Assembly (NCBI GenBank): GCA_036924285.1
Contig: JAYKYS010000010.1
Location: forward strand, 9,957,001 to 10,021,000
Length of the DNA: 64,000 bases
Reading direction: 5' to 3'
From: Asterella californica
Taxonomy: Eukaryota > Streptophyta > Marchantiopsida > Marchantiales > Aytoniaceae
In this document: one piece after another, positions 1 to 11,897 of the stretch
Position numbering within the stretch: the first letter of the stretch is position 1
How the letters are laid out: every line of letters begins with the position of its first letter
Notes under the pieces: model-generated
The model's input: the letters and a program-made list of their open reading frames with translations, nothing else
Database searches by the model: none
Told to the model about the DNA's origin: nothing
Position numbers and translations under genes: made by a program

Positions 1-1080
1 GTGGATGAGCTAGTTGGCTCTTGTTTTCTTGTTCAATCTCTACCTCCATTCCGAGAAGTCGATCAAAGTCAGAAGGCTCTCCCTTCTTGAGAAGGACTCT
101 CCTCGACAACATTGGTGTACCAACACGTGAATAGATGAGCCTATACGATCATGCAATAAATCGATGACAAAAGATCAGAGTGGAGGAGATTTTTGATACT
201 GAAAATGAACTCGTCTCTTCCATTACGATAACGATACTAGATGTTCAAGGAGAACACCCGGATGTTGTTCAATTATACAACGTTCAATCTGATGTAGGAG
301 TTGTTCATGATGTACTTGCAGATCACGAAACAGACGAAGCTCTCAACCGATTACAGAAAGAGTTAATACTTGCGGCCGAAACAATCACACATCTATTGAT
401 AGATACTAGAAGTCTTGTTTGATCGTTGTACGAGTTGATAGATTTATTGAATCCAAAAGGATTACGGGGAAGAGCTATGGGAGATCATCCGAAGACCGAG
501 AGGAAGAAACGGTGTAGAAGCCAGATCCTCTAATAACCAAAAACTCCAACATATCAAGACCATTTGATAGATAAGAAGACGAATGACTAAGGATAGTCAT
601 GAAGCCGAGAAGAAAATAAATGTTATCTTAGTCTTCACCTCAATCTTAGAGGACGATCCGGAAGTATCATCACGATATCATTACGGATTAATACGGGGAT
701 AGTCCGGATGGATATGATTGTTATCTGGAATCACATTGTATATACGGAGTTGTTATTAGACACGGATTTGTCCGGATAGTTAATCTTACGAGATTGGTAT
801 CTGGATACACCCTGTCATTAGACAGTTAGCTAGTTCTTGATCTTGATTTAACAGTCTACGTGTTGCTTAACGACTAGTATATAAGGGGTTTTTCTTTGAG
901 GATCACATTCTTCTATCTATCAATCAATTGTACAAGAGAATTATGTAAAAGAGAATTTATAATTTTAGAGAAAACTTGTGTACTTCGATGATGAAATCAA
1001 TGTTGAGATCCATTAACAAGGGACTCTTACGTACTAGCGTATATCACGAGTAACACTTCTACTAAGCAAGAATGGCATCA
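1..1080 (+). mobile_element. possible LTR-retrotransposon fragment (unassigned)
   Basis: An open frame without any Met codon runs at 180-422 (80 codons, acidic, no recognised domain), so it can only be a fragment or an internal exon. Further on, a TATA-like stretch (tatataagg, about 880-888) is followed by a pyrimidine-rich leader, an arrangement typical of plant LTR promoters. I could not find the second LTR, a primer-binding site or a polyprotein in the window, so the assignment is an inference. It could equally be an unrelated promoter-like AT-rich stretch. Confidence 0.25.
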
Positions 1081-2890
1081 TGGAGTTTCATCCATGCAAG
1101 AATAAAATAAATAAAATACATACTATGTCCATTTATTTAATTCTTGAAGATATTTCCGATCGGTCTATAAACATATCTCAGATATAGATGAAGACATATA
1201 CATTAGTTTTTTTGTTCAATCTCAGTTCACGAATACAAAAGTAAACTAAATTTTAACTTTTTAAGTCTCTAGAGTTCATTAACGGTTTTTGTTACAAACA
1301 CGTGTAAGAAAAAATAAGATATTTTAAATATTTTTAGTAAAATTGATAAGGATTCATAAGATTAAACAGATTATTTTTAATTTTTAAATAAATTTTAAAG
1401 TAAAAATATATAGTTTTATAAAAGATATGGATTCTTTCTCATTCAAAAAAAGATTTAATTCTTAAAAAAATTAGAAACATTTTTATTAAAAGACCTCTTG
1501 ACTCGCACTTGTTATAAAAAAATTAAAAAAATTGAGTTTTAAATATTCAGTTAACACATAATATTAACGACCTATGTTGATTCCCGTAAGCATAAAATGA
1601 AATTATACCATTTGAGTAACTAACGAAACTTCCGTGTAACTTATACATACACTAACTTCATCATAAGTCACGGGAGTGAGAGTTTTTCAGTCCTAAACCA
1701 TTCCCCGCGGTGGAACCATAGGACGGAGAAGCCACAACTATGTCATGGTTTTCGCATCATTAAAAATAAAGAGAATATAAAGTCTCCATTGTTTTGCGAA
1801 AACATCTAAGGGTTAAATTGTATCTCTAAAATATCATTCAAATATCATAGTTTATCAAAAAATTATAAATAATATTCATTAACTTATCTTGGTTTATCAA
1901 ATATCTTGCCTGATAATCTATTGCGAATGCGATAAAGCAACTCCAAAATACAAAGGAGGAGACACTTTATATTCAGTAATTCAGTAGGAAGGGTCCTCCT
2001 AGTATGATTAGAAAAACTTTCCTGAACTCAAAGGAATGCATGAGCACCGAAAATATGTTCAACCCACGACCTTGTACATGGAGTTGTGTTTTGTTTTATC
2101 AAAAAAACACGTAAGTGCTATGTAGAAATGTTCTACCCAGTTGTTATAAATAATTAAATTTATCCACCCCTGAGTTACCAACAAATCTGAACATAACCCA
2201 TAAGTCAAGCACTTACTCACGCACTCCTTGGAGTGTAAGTCCATGACACTATTAACATCACTTCATCTACCCATTAATTTATTCTCTAACCTTCTCTTTA
2301 AAAAAAATAGTGCATAAATTAAATGAAACCTTCTAGCCTTCTAAGAGTACGTGCCAGATGAACTTCTGAGAACTTTTGCTCGCTTACTGTTATGGGGAAA
2401 TATATAAATATTAAAAAAATATTAAATATTTAAAATATTTTATAAATATTATCTGTTAGTCCATGCTTGGAAACACAAAAAAGAAACAAGAAATAAACCA
2501 TAAGTCATGAGTAAGGTGCAACGTTTCAGAAGGTATAAGTCCAAGAAATTGTAATCACTAATACATTAATTCAATGTGAGTTAATTTAATACTTAACCTT
2601 TGTGACAAAAAAATTAAATAGTTTAATTTAATATCTAACTTTTCCTGCCGAAAAAGCTAAGTATTAAATCAAACGCATGGAAAAAATTGGAGGAGGTGAA
2701 TATGCATGTGGTATGTTTAACCTGTACATGAGGTGAATATCGTAGCTTGAATGGAGGGAGATGGCCACATGGCGATATGGCGACTGAGAGGCGATTGAAA
2801 TGCTACAGCAACAATTTCACACATGCTACCAGGTATAAGTGTTACCATGCCACATGCAGTTCGTGTTAATTATTCCTTCTCGATATTGGC
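1081..2890. other. AT-rich intergenic stretch
   Basis: This part is A/T-rich with short homopolymer runs and stop codons in all frames. I see no gene, RNA or clear repeat in it. Confidence 0.6.
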
Positions 2891-3640
2891 ACTCAGGCTG
2901 CACTCACATGGTGTACGTTCTCCGGAATCCGGAGAGCTACAGAAAATAATGATGGATGCCTGCAGAACGTTGTATTTCTAGAGTTATCGGATTGTGTTGG
3001 TTAATATTTTGTTATGAACCAGATGTAACATGTACATAAATTCAGAGATGATCCGTCAGCATACAATTGCGCGTTCGCGACTCTGTATACAGAGAAATGA
3101 ACCGGCATTTTTGTCACGTTGTTCCATTCTTCAGAATTTCTCCTGTTTTTTCTACTGAGATAAAATCGTTTTTACGGACACATATGATCAGTTCTCCAGA
3201 CACTTTCGGTTACGAAACTGTCCGTAGGTGTCCGCATTTCGCAAAAATTCTACCGATAAAAAACCATGTGAGTGTAACTTCAGTTGATGAGATTGACCTG
3301 CGGTACCACGTGAACTGCTTTCACGTGCTACCGAACCTCTCGGGCACTGTGTGCCCGAACTCCGTAAGAATTAGTAGTTGTCAGAGTTACCGGAAAGAGT
3401 ATACGTACGTCCGCAGAAAATGTCAAGATCATCGCCTTCCGTAAACCGGACGAGAGACGGTCCCTCATCTGTCGGTACGATGAGTTCCGGGAGCTTACTC
3501 CCGAACACACCGGTAGAAAGTTACTTTCACGGTGATTCGCTTTCCCTGTCGTGCAAGGAATTAATAATATATCGTTATTTTCCACTTCATAGGACGAGAA
3601 GATTCATGCACACTTGCACGAAATCAATAATATGAATAGA
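2891..3640. other. GC-richer island with ORFs and short hairpins
   Basis: Base composition rises sharply relative to both flanks. An open frame at 3067-3444 (+) and overlapping frames on both strands are present, none recognisable. Several short inverted repeats follow one another: tccgga-type arms near 2926-2940, caccgtga-like arms at 3304-3333 (ccacgtga / tcacgtg), gggcac / gtgccc at 3341-3356, and cgggag / ctcccg near 3487-3503. The ORFs are probably a by-product of composition; the island may be an old mobile-element remnant. Confidence 0.35.
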
Positions 3641-4720
3641 GTTAACTTTGATTACAGTTAGTGCTCGGTAGTAAAAGTTAATAATATGATTATATAGTTC
3701 ATATCTATATAATACGTATATAATTATTTAAGTGTTAGAAAATCAAAATCATTTTAGGAAAAAATCAACAAATTTTCTCTTAACAAAGATTTTCTTAAAA
3801 GGCTTGTTTTACGAAAGAGGTCTATCTTCGTTAGAATTCATTCAATATATTACACATCTTTGTCTATCCAATACAATAAAACGTAGTTATAATCACATCA
3901 AACATAGTCACAAAAAATATATGTTCTCTTTTTTCGCGAATGGATTTTTCCTTTGCGAATCTCCATGATTATTATCACTATCATATTGTTCATATTCAAT
4001 ATGTTTGAGTCGCTAAAAACATACAAATGTGATTACATTTTAGGGTTAAAAGCAATAAGTAGTTGATAAGTGACTAAGCGTGATTAGATGTCGTGCACGG
4101 ATCACTTAGAATCGAAGAACTTCTCTTCTCAGTAAACATCGTCAGTAGAATTAGATTGTCCAACTTAGGGAAGCAACAAATGTTGTTGTAGATAATTGCT
4201 TTGAAGATGAGAAAGAAAGTAAAGAAAGAAGAGTTTGTTTGGGTTGCAAGAAAGAGCAAGAATCTCAATAAAAAATTTTCTAGCAAATATTCTATCAGAA
4301 AGTCTGAAGAAATCAGCAAAATGGCTGAAAGGTGATCAAGTGCAAGATACTTAATCTTTCACAAACATCATCCTTAGAATGGAAAGCTTGGACGAGGCAT
4401 TGATTCTATGGTTAATCAGATAAATTGCTTTGAACCATTTACCTTGGATTCAAAATATCATTCTTCAGAAATTTTAATGTCTTATTTTAGGATACTGTGT
4501 TCTAGTTTATTTATTTTAGGAGCAAATGCTATGAGTACTTAGAAGTTCACCAGATGATAGCATGTCATCGTTGACACAGATTACACCTTTGACAAGTTAA
4601 TGGAGTTCCACAAGGAAAATATGTCGCTTGTCTCAATAACCTTGTGGATATTTGACTTATTAACATTCAATTTTGACTTCTGTTTGAATCAAATAGATAT
4701 TTGTTTGATAACACCTCGGT
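3641..4720. other. AT-rich intergenic stretch
   Basis: Short ORFs on both strands here (for example near 3732-3968 and 4074-4319) are low-complexity and hydrophobic by base composition. I see no supported gene. Confidence 0.5.
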
Positions 4721-4724
4721 AGGT

Positions 4725-5120
4725 TTGTTTTGCTTGATCATATTTCTTTTAGCGATATATTGTTTGATAACATCTTGATTGATTATCTACATTCAAATTA
4801 GTTATTTTGCCATGTTATTTTCATTCTATTTTTGATGATGACTAAATATCTCTGTCACTCAAATTTTTTCAACGATAAATATTCTATCAGTTGACAAATC
4901 CGATAAATATTCTATCAGTTGAAGATTTGTCGATGATGACTAAATATCTTTGTCATTTAAATCTTTTTCACAATAAATATACTAGAGATCATACATGCTC
5001 GAGAAGCTGATGTATGAAATCTGACAAATCTACCGATATGACAAAGTGACTTTTACAATTGACAGCTAGTAGAGAGTATCATAAAACAATACATCTTTAA
5101 AAGAGGTGTGATCAAACACG
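4725..5120. repeat. degenerate MITE-like repeat, related to the element at 28.0-28.4 kb
   Basis: Two direct copies of a segment beginning gatgatgactaaatatct occur at about 4834 and 4929, and the 19-mer ataaatattctatcagttg occurs twice (about 4876 and 4902). The right side (about 5085-5115) reads caatacatc-ttaaaag-ggt-tgatcaa, which closely resembles the right side of the element near 28,289-28,327. The internal gactaaatatc and acaaagtgac motifs are also shared with that element. The ends are too diverged to place precisely. The relation to the 28-kb copy is read from the sequence; MITE nature is inferred. Confidence 0.45.
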
Positions 5121-6847
5121 AAAAAACTTATTAGAACTGTTATCAAGCAAATTTCTATTGAAACATTACATGACTAAAATTGCAAATACGCACTACTGAT
5201 CCATTTCCTTGCCTAACATCATGCACCATCTTTATCATATATTAGGTTTTCATATTGGGTATTCCAAAAGTGGAGATTTGATTCACTTCGTTTTCAGCAA
5301 TGATGAAAGTGTTTGTCAATGTGATCATCGTGAGTAAATTATCTCCTCCTATTGGGAAATGTGACTAGTGAAACGTCTATCTTGGAATAATTACTTGTCG
5401 TATTATTCATCATGAATCGGATAATAAGTTAATTATGTGTGTTTTACCCCACGTCAACTCGTACAATTGGACAAGACTCAAGTGAATTGACAGAATTGAC
5501 AACTGGCTCTAGCTCAAATCCATCTTCAACGGCGCTTTGCTTGCTTGTCTAGATTCTCCACGACCATGACAACCCATAAGGATAATAGTCAAAAGGCACA
5601 GAGACTTTTGATTTACAGCCTAGCTTTTATATATATATATACACTTGTATACAGGAGGAATTCATTCTGCGGACTGGCTGTCTGAGGACCTAGAAATTGA
5701 ACATTCGTACCTAAACTTAATTTTGCTGATAAGTTTTCTGTGCGAAATTTTTCTGTGATAGCTTCACATTATGTGGTTAGCTTCAGTTATTCTAACATCT
5801 GTTGGAAAATATTAATTAAAATTTTAATGATTTTTGAAATAAAACAATAAGGGATCCTTAACCAAAATAAGTAGGAAAAGAATATTTTTATACTCGCACG
5901 TAAAGGTTTAATGCAGTATAGTTTTACTATTTAAACTATGATTCATCTAATAAAGTTTGTTGTACATCTAACTTAGTTTAACTTACCCTTGGAGAGATTA
6001 TGTATACCTATCATTCGATTGTGAGTCCCATAAAGAGAATATTGTTTCATCGTTTAGTGTATTTATCCTATTATATGAACCTTAGAAGAAGGAAAGAGGA
6101 ATTTAAAATTGGACAAATCTCAAATGCATAGTCCTGCAAGCGTAACACCTTGTTATTTTCACCTCAAATCACCACAAAAACATTCAAGAATAACCTCGAT
6201 TTCTCAAGCTAACTCCTATATATTTCTTTTTAACAGAGTCAGAGTAAGTCGCTTGATATCACTCAATGCAACTTCTAGAATTGATGGTTGGTTACTTATA
6301 GTGACTTCTATAAGTAAGCTAACAGTAAGCTTCTATAAGTAAGCTCCTCGCTAACAACGTTTTGGCGTCCAGGTATTAATAAACGCTAAGCATGCCACGG
6401 ACGAAGACCCTGCGTCAGAAGTAAAGCAAAGCAAGGCATGAACCTCCGCCATTGACACGGTTATTAAGGGTATTCTATGCGGCCATTCCAACTATTAGCA
6501 TCTGGCGTTCTCGTCCACCTCATGTAGACTTAAGATAGCTCCTGCCTCGAGGAACAACAATAACAGGATCAAAACTAAACAACACTACGTACGAAGTAGT
6601 AGTCTTACACGAACCGATAATAAACAGTAACTTCTAACGTCTTCTGCGTCTGCTTCCGTTACCGAGAAGGTGGAAAAACCAGAAGGCCTCTACAGGAAAA
6701 TCTAATAATACAATCTGCACCCCAACTGTGCGCTGAAATGGTTGGGCTATACTACTACAAAGTGTATCAAGACCTTACCGGGTGCATGAACGCACGCTAA
6801 AAGGAAACTTGCTAAGAGTTGCATTTCCGATCGTCACTTTCATTTCC
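5121..6847. other. intergenic, no gene seen
   Basis: This is AT-rich sequence with a (TA)n run near 5627-5641. A 77-codon frame at 6109-6342 (+) has no recognisable features. Base composition becomes more balanced after about 6400, at the 3' side of the minus-strand relic that begins at about 6.85 kb. Confidence 0.5.
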
Positions 6848-8058
6848 TTATACAACTAGAAGTCGCCGCGTCCTTGTCGGCAAATAATCGCTTGTAGTAC
6901 AAAGCTTACAACATCCAATATTCAAACAACGAACTACATGAGGTCCGTCGAGTAGTAGTTCTGGCTGGAGAAAAAGATGAAGTTGATGAAAACAAATCAC
7001 TATGTCCCCTGGAAGACTTCTCACGTATTGGACCGAATAATGCATCCTCTTGTCTTCATCGTCGTCTCCCAGTAGAAGAGATGATACTTTAGAAACCGAG
7101 CTTCCAGAGTAGCTCACCCTGATCAACGCTGAGATAAAACATCTTGGCAGGTGACCCCAGGGATTCCTTGACGGTAGTGGTGACCGAGTCTTTGCTACCC
7201 CTGGAGCTTCCTTAGTTTCATGTCGTCCCTACTTTCGACATCCAAATTCAAGTCCTGTTGTGACTTACTCTTGCCAGGAGAGGTATCATCCACAGGTCTT
7301 CGTCTCGTCTTCTGGTCGTGAAAAGATCAACGGAGACTTGCTCCTGGGTGGGGAACCAAATTCCTGGGCTTCATCTTGTTCTCTGGTCTGAAAGGTATCT
7401 AGAGGTGGCGTACTCTTCGGAGGTGGAGGAAGTCCCTTTGACTCATCTCGTTTCCTTTCTGGAAATCAATATCTAGATCCAGTGGTGACTTGATCGCTTG
7501 ACGTATTGAACCAAATAGCGCACCGCTCTGCTTCTGAGGGAAGTCTGCACCAAATAAATCCTCGCCATCATCGTCGTCAAACAGAGAGGTAAAAGTTCGA
7601 CCTGTGGAGTGTCCAATCTCGACCACAGGCGAGCTTAGAGCAGTACTCAGTAAGACATCTTGATATAAATTTCTAGGCCCTGGTATAGATCGTACAGGTA
7701 AACTCTTGGAACTGGAGAAGGAGCCCTATGCTTTGAAGGGCCCTTCGGTCGTAACAAAGTTGCGTGGACTAGTTTTTCTGCATCTGCAGCCACTGAAAGT
7801 TTAATCAACCACACTAGATTGTCACGATGTACTCGATCAAGAAAAGAAATGTCAAGATAATCCCTAGAGTCAGATGCCGCGAACAGTATGCAAGTATCAG
7901 TTTGAATCAGTACTTCAAGAACAAGAGACCAGATTCTAGTCCCCAAGATCTCAAACTCTACTCACCATTAGTGTCACCTGAAGTTCCCGCTCCAGATTTG
8001 GCAGTTTGGACCAAAGATGGCGACCTTAGTCTGGTTTGCTCCAAACCTGGTTCAAACT
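6848..8058 (-). pseudogene. FAM21/WASHC2-tail-like relic (acidic LF and CPI-like motifs), frame-broken
   Basis: Read on the minus strand, an exon ending at 7966 (donor gtgagt) joins after a 173-nt intron to an exon starting at 7792. That exon contains L-V-H-A-T-L-L-R-P-K near 7738-7775, close to the capping-protein-interaction consensus LxHxTxxRPK. Downstream at 7552-7584 lies L-F-D-D-D-D-G-E-D-L-F, a canonical LF-acidic-LF (LFa) motif, followed by A-L-F-G-S-I-R (7510-7521 region) and a second A-L-F-G-P-I-R (about 7025-7043). The rest is Pro/Ser/Asp-rich and looks disordered. The protein-like reading changes frame at about 7700, 7457, 7300 and 7190 without room for introns of the size used elsewhere here, so I call it disrupted. 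LFa repeats plus a CPI motif are the hallmark of FAM21, which links WASH to retromer and capping protein. The family assignment is an inference from short motifs. An alternative is an unrelated disordered acidic protein. Confidence 0.35.
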
Positions 8059-8236
8059 AGAACTCAGGCTCTTCACTAACTGTAGTTTCCCTGCAAGTTC
8101 TGTAACCTTTGTATCCGATGAAGATCTTGGCCTGCATGTGGCATGACCGAGATCTAGTGGTACGCTAAGGTGTGCAGGTTTTTAGCGACACCGGGTCTCA
8201 AGTTAGACCTGTCGGTCTACATTAAGGGTAAGTTAT

Positions 8237-9340
8237 CTAGATAATTACAAACATAAACATACAGAAACACAAAATACATCGTCTGGAGAAGCAAACATGA
8301 GGCATCAGGGAATTATCGAGCCAACATTTACAACACCAGATTGTCAACCTTGAAGAAGGTAGAGGTTCGAAGCAATTCTCCCAACAAAAGTCACGGACAC
8401 AGCCGTAGGTAACGAGTAGGTGTACACTGAAACACCTAACTACGACAAGATACACACAGAGCATGCAACAGCACCTCAACCGGCTCTCTGACTTCATCCG
8501 CACCCAACAGGGAAGGTTACGCAACAGGTGCGTAGGAAAAGTGATCACGCGAAGTTGAGGACTTTTCCAACTCAACAGGGCCTTGTCGGTACAGGAGTTT
8601 CTGTTCAGTTCTGGGAACATCTGAGGGCAAACTCCCTTTCTTGGTGTGGTGCTAGATCCGTGAGCTTGTGAAGAGAAATGCCAATGGATCCGCGAAAGTA
8701 AAACACGTCGTATGTCAGATTGAAAACAGAAACAGAAACACGTGAAGACGTTAGCTAGAGAAAAACGAGAAACTCGAAAACAAGACGAGAGAAATATAAG
8801 GAGATGAGGGAAGTAAAGGCAGAAAGAGCTGACCCGAAGCAAAGCATAACGAACGTAAGACCAAAGCCTGCGTAGCAAAAAAGTAGAACGAACCGCATGA
8901 TTTCATAGACAGAAGCAGAACCTGAACTGCATCGTAAAATGTATGCCCTGAATGGTTCTTTACTGACATGGAAATTGCCCATAGAGCGTCAGTTTGGAAA
9001 CGAAGGGCTAATCACAGAAAGGGAGTTCAAGGCCTAGTTATCACCGTATCTGCATATACCTGATAGTCGATATCATGTTACCCATCTTAGGCTGCACCTT
9101 CTCCCTTTGCTTCTGCTTTAGCTTCTTGCTATGCTCCTTCTCCATATACGCCTGTCTGATCTGTCTCTTCTGTGTAGAGTATATGTCGGTCTCTACACGA
9201 GGTGCAGAATTAATTCGTGCATGCATATAAGAATTCGAATCAAGAACCATACCCGTAAACAGAGGTAACCCGCAGGTAATGCGTGAGGCGCAGGAGATAG
9301 ATGAAAAGAAAAGGTGACAACCGAGGTTAGACACATTCTA
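8237..9340 (-). pseudogene. coding-like blocks, possibly upstream exons of the same relic
   Basis: A 213-codon open frame (8237-8878) is mostly Cys/Phe/Leu-rich and not protein-like, but other minus frames inside it look coded, for example a stretch with K-K-G-S-L-P-S-D-V-P-R-T-E-Q (about 8560-8640) and A-D-E-V-R-E-P-V-E-V-L-L-H (about 8470-8510). At 9045-9180 a highly charged block (K-R-Q-I-R-Q-A-Y-M-E-K-E-H, then Lys/Gln-rich) could form a coiled coil. No domain is recognised. The strand and the frame switching match the neighbouring relic, which is why I group them. Confidence 0.25.
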
Positions 9341-9779
9341 GCTCAGCAGGTCCTTGTCTACTCGGTTCGGAACACCTCTGAATGGACCCGTCTTTCCGTA
9401 TTGGTAGGCCCAGCGAACATGGCGAAAAAACTGCAGCCACCGAACATGGAGGGACGCATATATACTCAAGTTTAATACCTTTACTTGCGACTTTCCAAGC
9501 CTAAAACTGAAAAATTCAATCGAACATTGGACGAACACATACGTAGAAACTGCAACACCTTATCTTACGAGGATTTACAAAAGGTAATAAGAACAGTAAA
9601 ACTAAAGTCCAGAATTCTAAGAGAATGAATGAAGCAAGTAGTAGGGCATTATCTGGAAACAGGTCATACATCAATGAGTAATGGAGAACGAATTGCACGA
9701 ACGAGAAGAACGATGCAGCAAGCGTTTAACTGAACCGCCACCGATCGGTGATGGCGGGTAAAGTAAAAATGCTCAGTTT

Positions 9780-10260
9780 CGAAAGGGAACTTATAAGAAC
9801 CTCTCCCATAACAGTCCGTGATGGGAGCACATGTACCGGTGTGTTAAAACTTCAGTGCTGTACTTCAGCAGAGAGTCTGATACACACCAGCAATTGATTT
9901 TGCATTGATTATGTGACCTTTGCCAAACAACTTCAGGCATCGGCGTATCGTTATCAGTGCCTGCTTGAACCTGACTTCGAACATTCTTCTTGGGACTTGT
10001 GAAACGTAATCCGACCACGGGTAATGGCCACTAGACATAAGTGCCCATTCAGAACCACTTTCGACGTTCCTTGCAATCCTGACTCTACTATGTACCACTG
10101 GCGGTGCAGGAGGAATATTGGTGTGGACCGAAGGGACGACGCAAAGATGTCCTCGTATCTTCTGCTTGTCATTCGCTACTCACTTCTTAGGGTTCCTCCA
10201 AGAGATAGCTGCCTCCAGCGCGTCTCCGTTTCGCTCCTTCTCTTCGTTCTCTAAAGTTAG
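9780..10260 (-). pseudogene. coding-like block with Pro-rich segment, unrecognised
   Basis: The minus frame ending at 9865 stays open upstream to about 10,190. It reads like protein, with an I-P-P-A-P-P-V-V-H-S segment near 10,090-10,120 and a mixed polar continuation. An overlapping minus frame (9954-10172) contains Y-E-D-I-F-A-S-S. Neither has a convincing start or splice frame. I list it as part of the broken minus-strand cluster without a function. Confidence 0.25.
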
Positions 10261-10549
10261 TTAGATACGCAATCCGACCTAACGCCTTTCACTGGAGTGA
10301 CTTCAATGCTACTCGCACAGGTTCATAGCTCGGAGGAAGTTTTGATCAAAAGATAGTTCATCTCATACTTCTCTCCCATAACAGTCCCGCATCCCTGAAT
10401 TCTTATGCATATATCGAAGCGTACAGATTCTTCATGAAAATCATCACCTTAGTGCATCTTAAGGAGTACATCTCATCTGCGCAGACCTCACCAGCATTTC
10501 TCTTAGAGAAATTATGCTCAGACCTTCTCAATCTTCCCAGCCTGGCAGT

Positions 10550-11215
10550 CTACCAGGTCCGGGGAGAATCTCTAACGACAATACAGTGTTCCACTCCCAA
10601 ACAGTGATTAGAGTGATCAGTATCTTGATTCTCCAAGAACATATCCAAACAGTCCTGCGTTTCTAATATCGCCTCAACATCAGTAACCATGTCGAGAAAT
10701 TGTGCTAGCCCAACTTTTTTAACTCCCTCAGTTTCCTCATCGTCATAGCAGCCTAGTGTTGTTATGATCAGAACTTGACAGTAGTGCACCTCGAACCTAG
10801 CTTCTCACACATAGAGACCACCAGAACAGACCAGAACAGAGGCAGTACAGGATACTTAAGCCACGAAGAATGTAAGATAATGTCTCAGTGCAGAGGTGAT
10901 GTTCCAAATATAGTGGCTACGTACCAGCTACTGTTTGTATGAAGACCTCACAAACTACATGAGCTAGACAGAATATTCGGAGTTCAGATCAACTACACTG
11001 CGACTTCAAGTTTCAAGAGACAGATCAAAGAATTTGACTCACTGTTTTGCAAGCCATTCGAGTTGTTTCTGCTCATTCAACTGATCTTGGAATTTTTCGT
11101 TTTCTCTACAATCATCACCTTCAGTAAATAAATAAAGAGGAGAACCATTTGTTTGTACTACTATGACCTTCAAAACATTCTTCCTGTAAGAGGGTACCCT
11201 CGCTGTCCTCGTTCT
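10550..11215 (-). pseudogene. coding-like exons, one with coiled-coil character
   Basis: At about 11,035-11,205 a minus frame without stops reads N-V-L-K-V-I-V-V-Q-T-N-G-S-P-L-Y-L-F, then a charged heptad-like stretch (E-N-E-K-F-Q-D-Q-L-N-E-Q-K-Q-L-E-W), and ends at a possible donor (gtgagtc). A second open block (10550-10789) carries G-V-K-K-V-G-L-A-Q-F-L-D-M-V-T-D. Both look more coded than chance frames, but the junction phases to the neighbouring exons do not agree, and I recognise no family. Confidence 0.3.
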
Positions 11216-11392
11216 TCACTTAGGAAGAATAAACAACATGATCTATGAACCTGTTCAGAGATGTCTCCCCGAGCCCAACACTTGTTGAATATCAAGTATG
11301 ACTGCAATCATGAAAACTATCGCTGTTCACTCACTCCACGAAAAGAGGCAAAAGCATGGGAGGCATTTGGGTAGTCCAGATTATTCACAAAC

Positions 11393-11839
11393 CTTGAAAG
11401 ATTGAAAGTAGAAAAAAGATCGTGAGATCCAGAAACTTGGAGGGCTTCTTTTCACTTCTTCTTGCACTAGAGCCTCAGAAGGACGCCCTGGAGAAGATGA
11501 TCTGTTGTACTCAATGGTAGTTTCAGCTGCTGGCTTATTCCCATCAATCTCCTGCACAATATCTTCCTCATGATTTGATTCTAACTTCTTGTAGATATTC
11601 CCAATGCCACGATTAGTTCTGGAGAGTCTGGGATGATAGATATGGCACACAACATCTGGGAAGTCATCATCACTTCCAGAGCTTGACCACGAGTCGGACG
11701 AGTATACAACCGTCCGGGTAACTGGCCTGATGTCAGCTGCCAGTAAGGACTCGAGATCGACATGTGGTTCACTGATCTCCTCTTCAGCACCATCTTCCAA
11801 ATCAATCTTTACCGCTCCAGTGTCATGTTTGCGGGAACG
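11393..11839 (-). CDS. large acidic Ser/Asp-rich exon of unrecognised gene
   Basis: This 447-nt minus-strand block lies between a good acceptor (pyrimidine tract then gcaag, exon start 11839) and a possible donor (aag|gtttgtg, after 11393). It encodes 149 uninterrupted residues: a basic start (R-S-R-K-H-D), a strongly acidic segment (E-D-G-A-E-E-E-I), a Ser/Asp tract (W-S-S-S-G-S-D-D-D-F) and a Ser/Pro/Glu-rich end. It looks like an intrinsically disordered region. It sits between the tandem duplication on its 5' side and the broken exons on its 3' side, so it is either one intact exon of a live gene or a lucky survivor in a decaying one. Confidence 0.4.
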
Positions 11840-11897
11840 CTTGCAAGAGAAGAACCAAAAGACTGCTTCTGGTTGGACTCTACAAAGCTTCCGGACA

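Noticed and set aside
8237..8878. 213-codon minus ORF, the longest in the window
   Set aside because: Its composition (Cys, Phe, Leu, Arg mixed without order) is not protein-like, and other minus frames within it look better coded. I kept the region only as coding-like relic.
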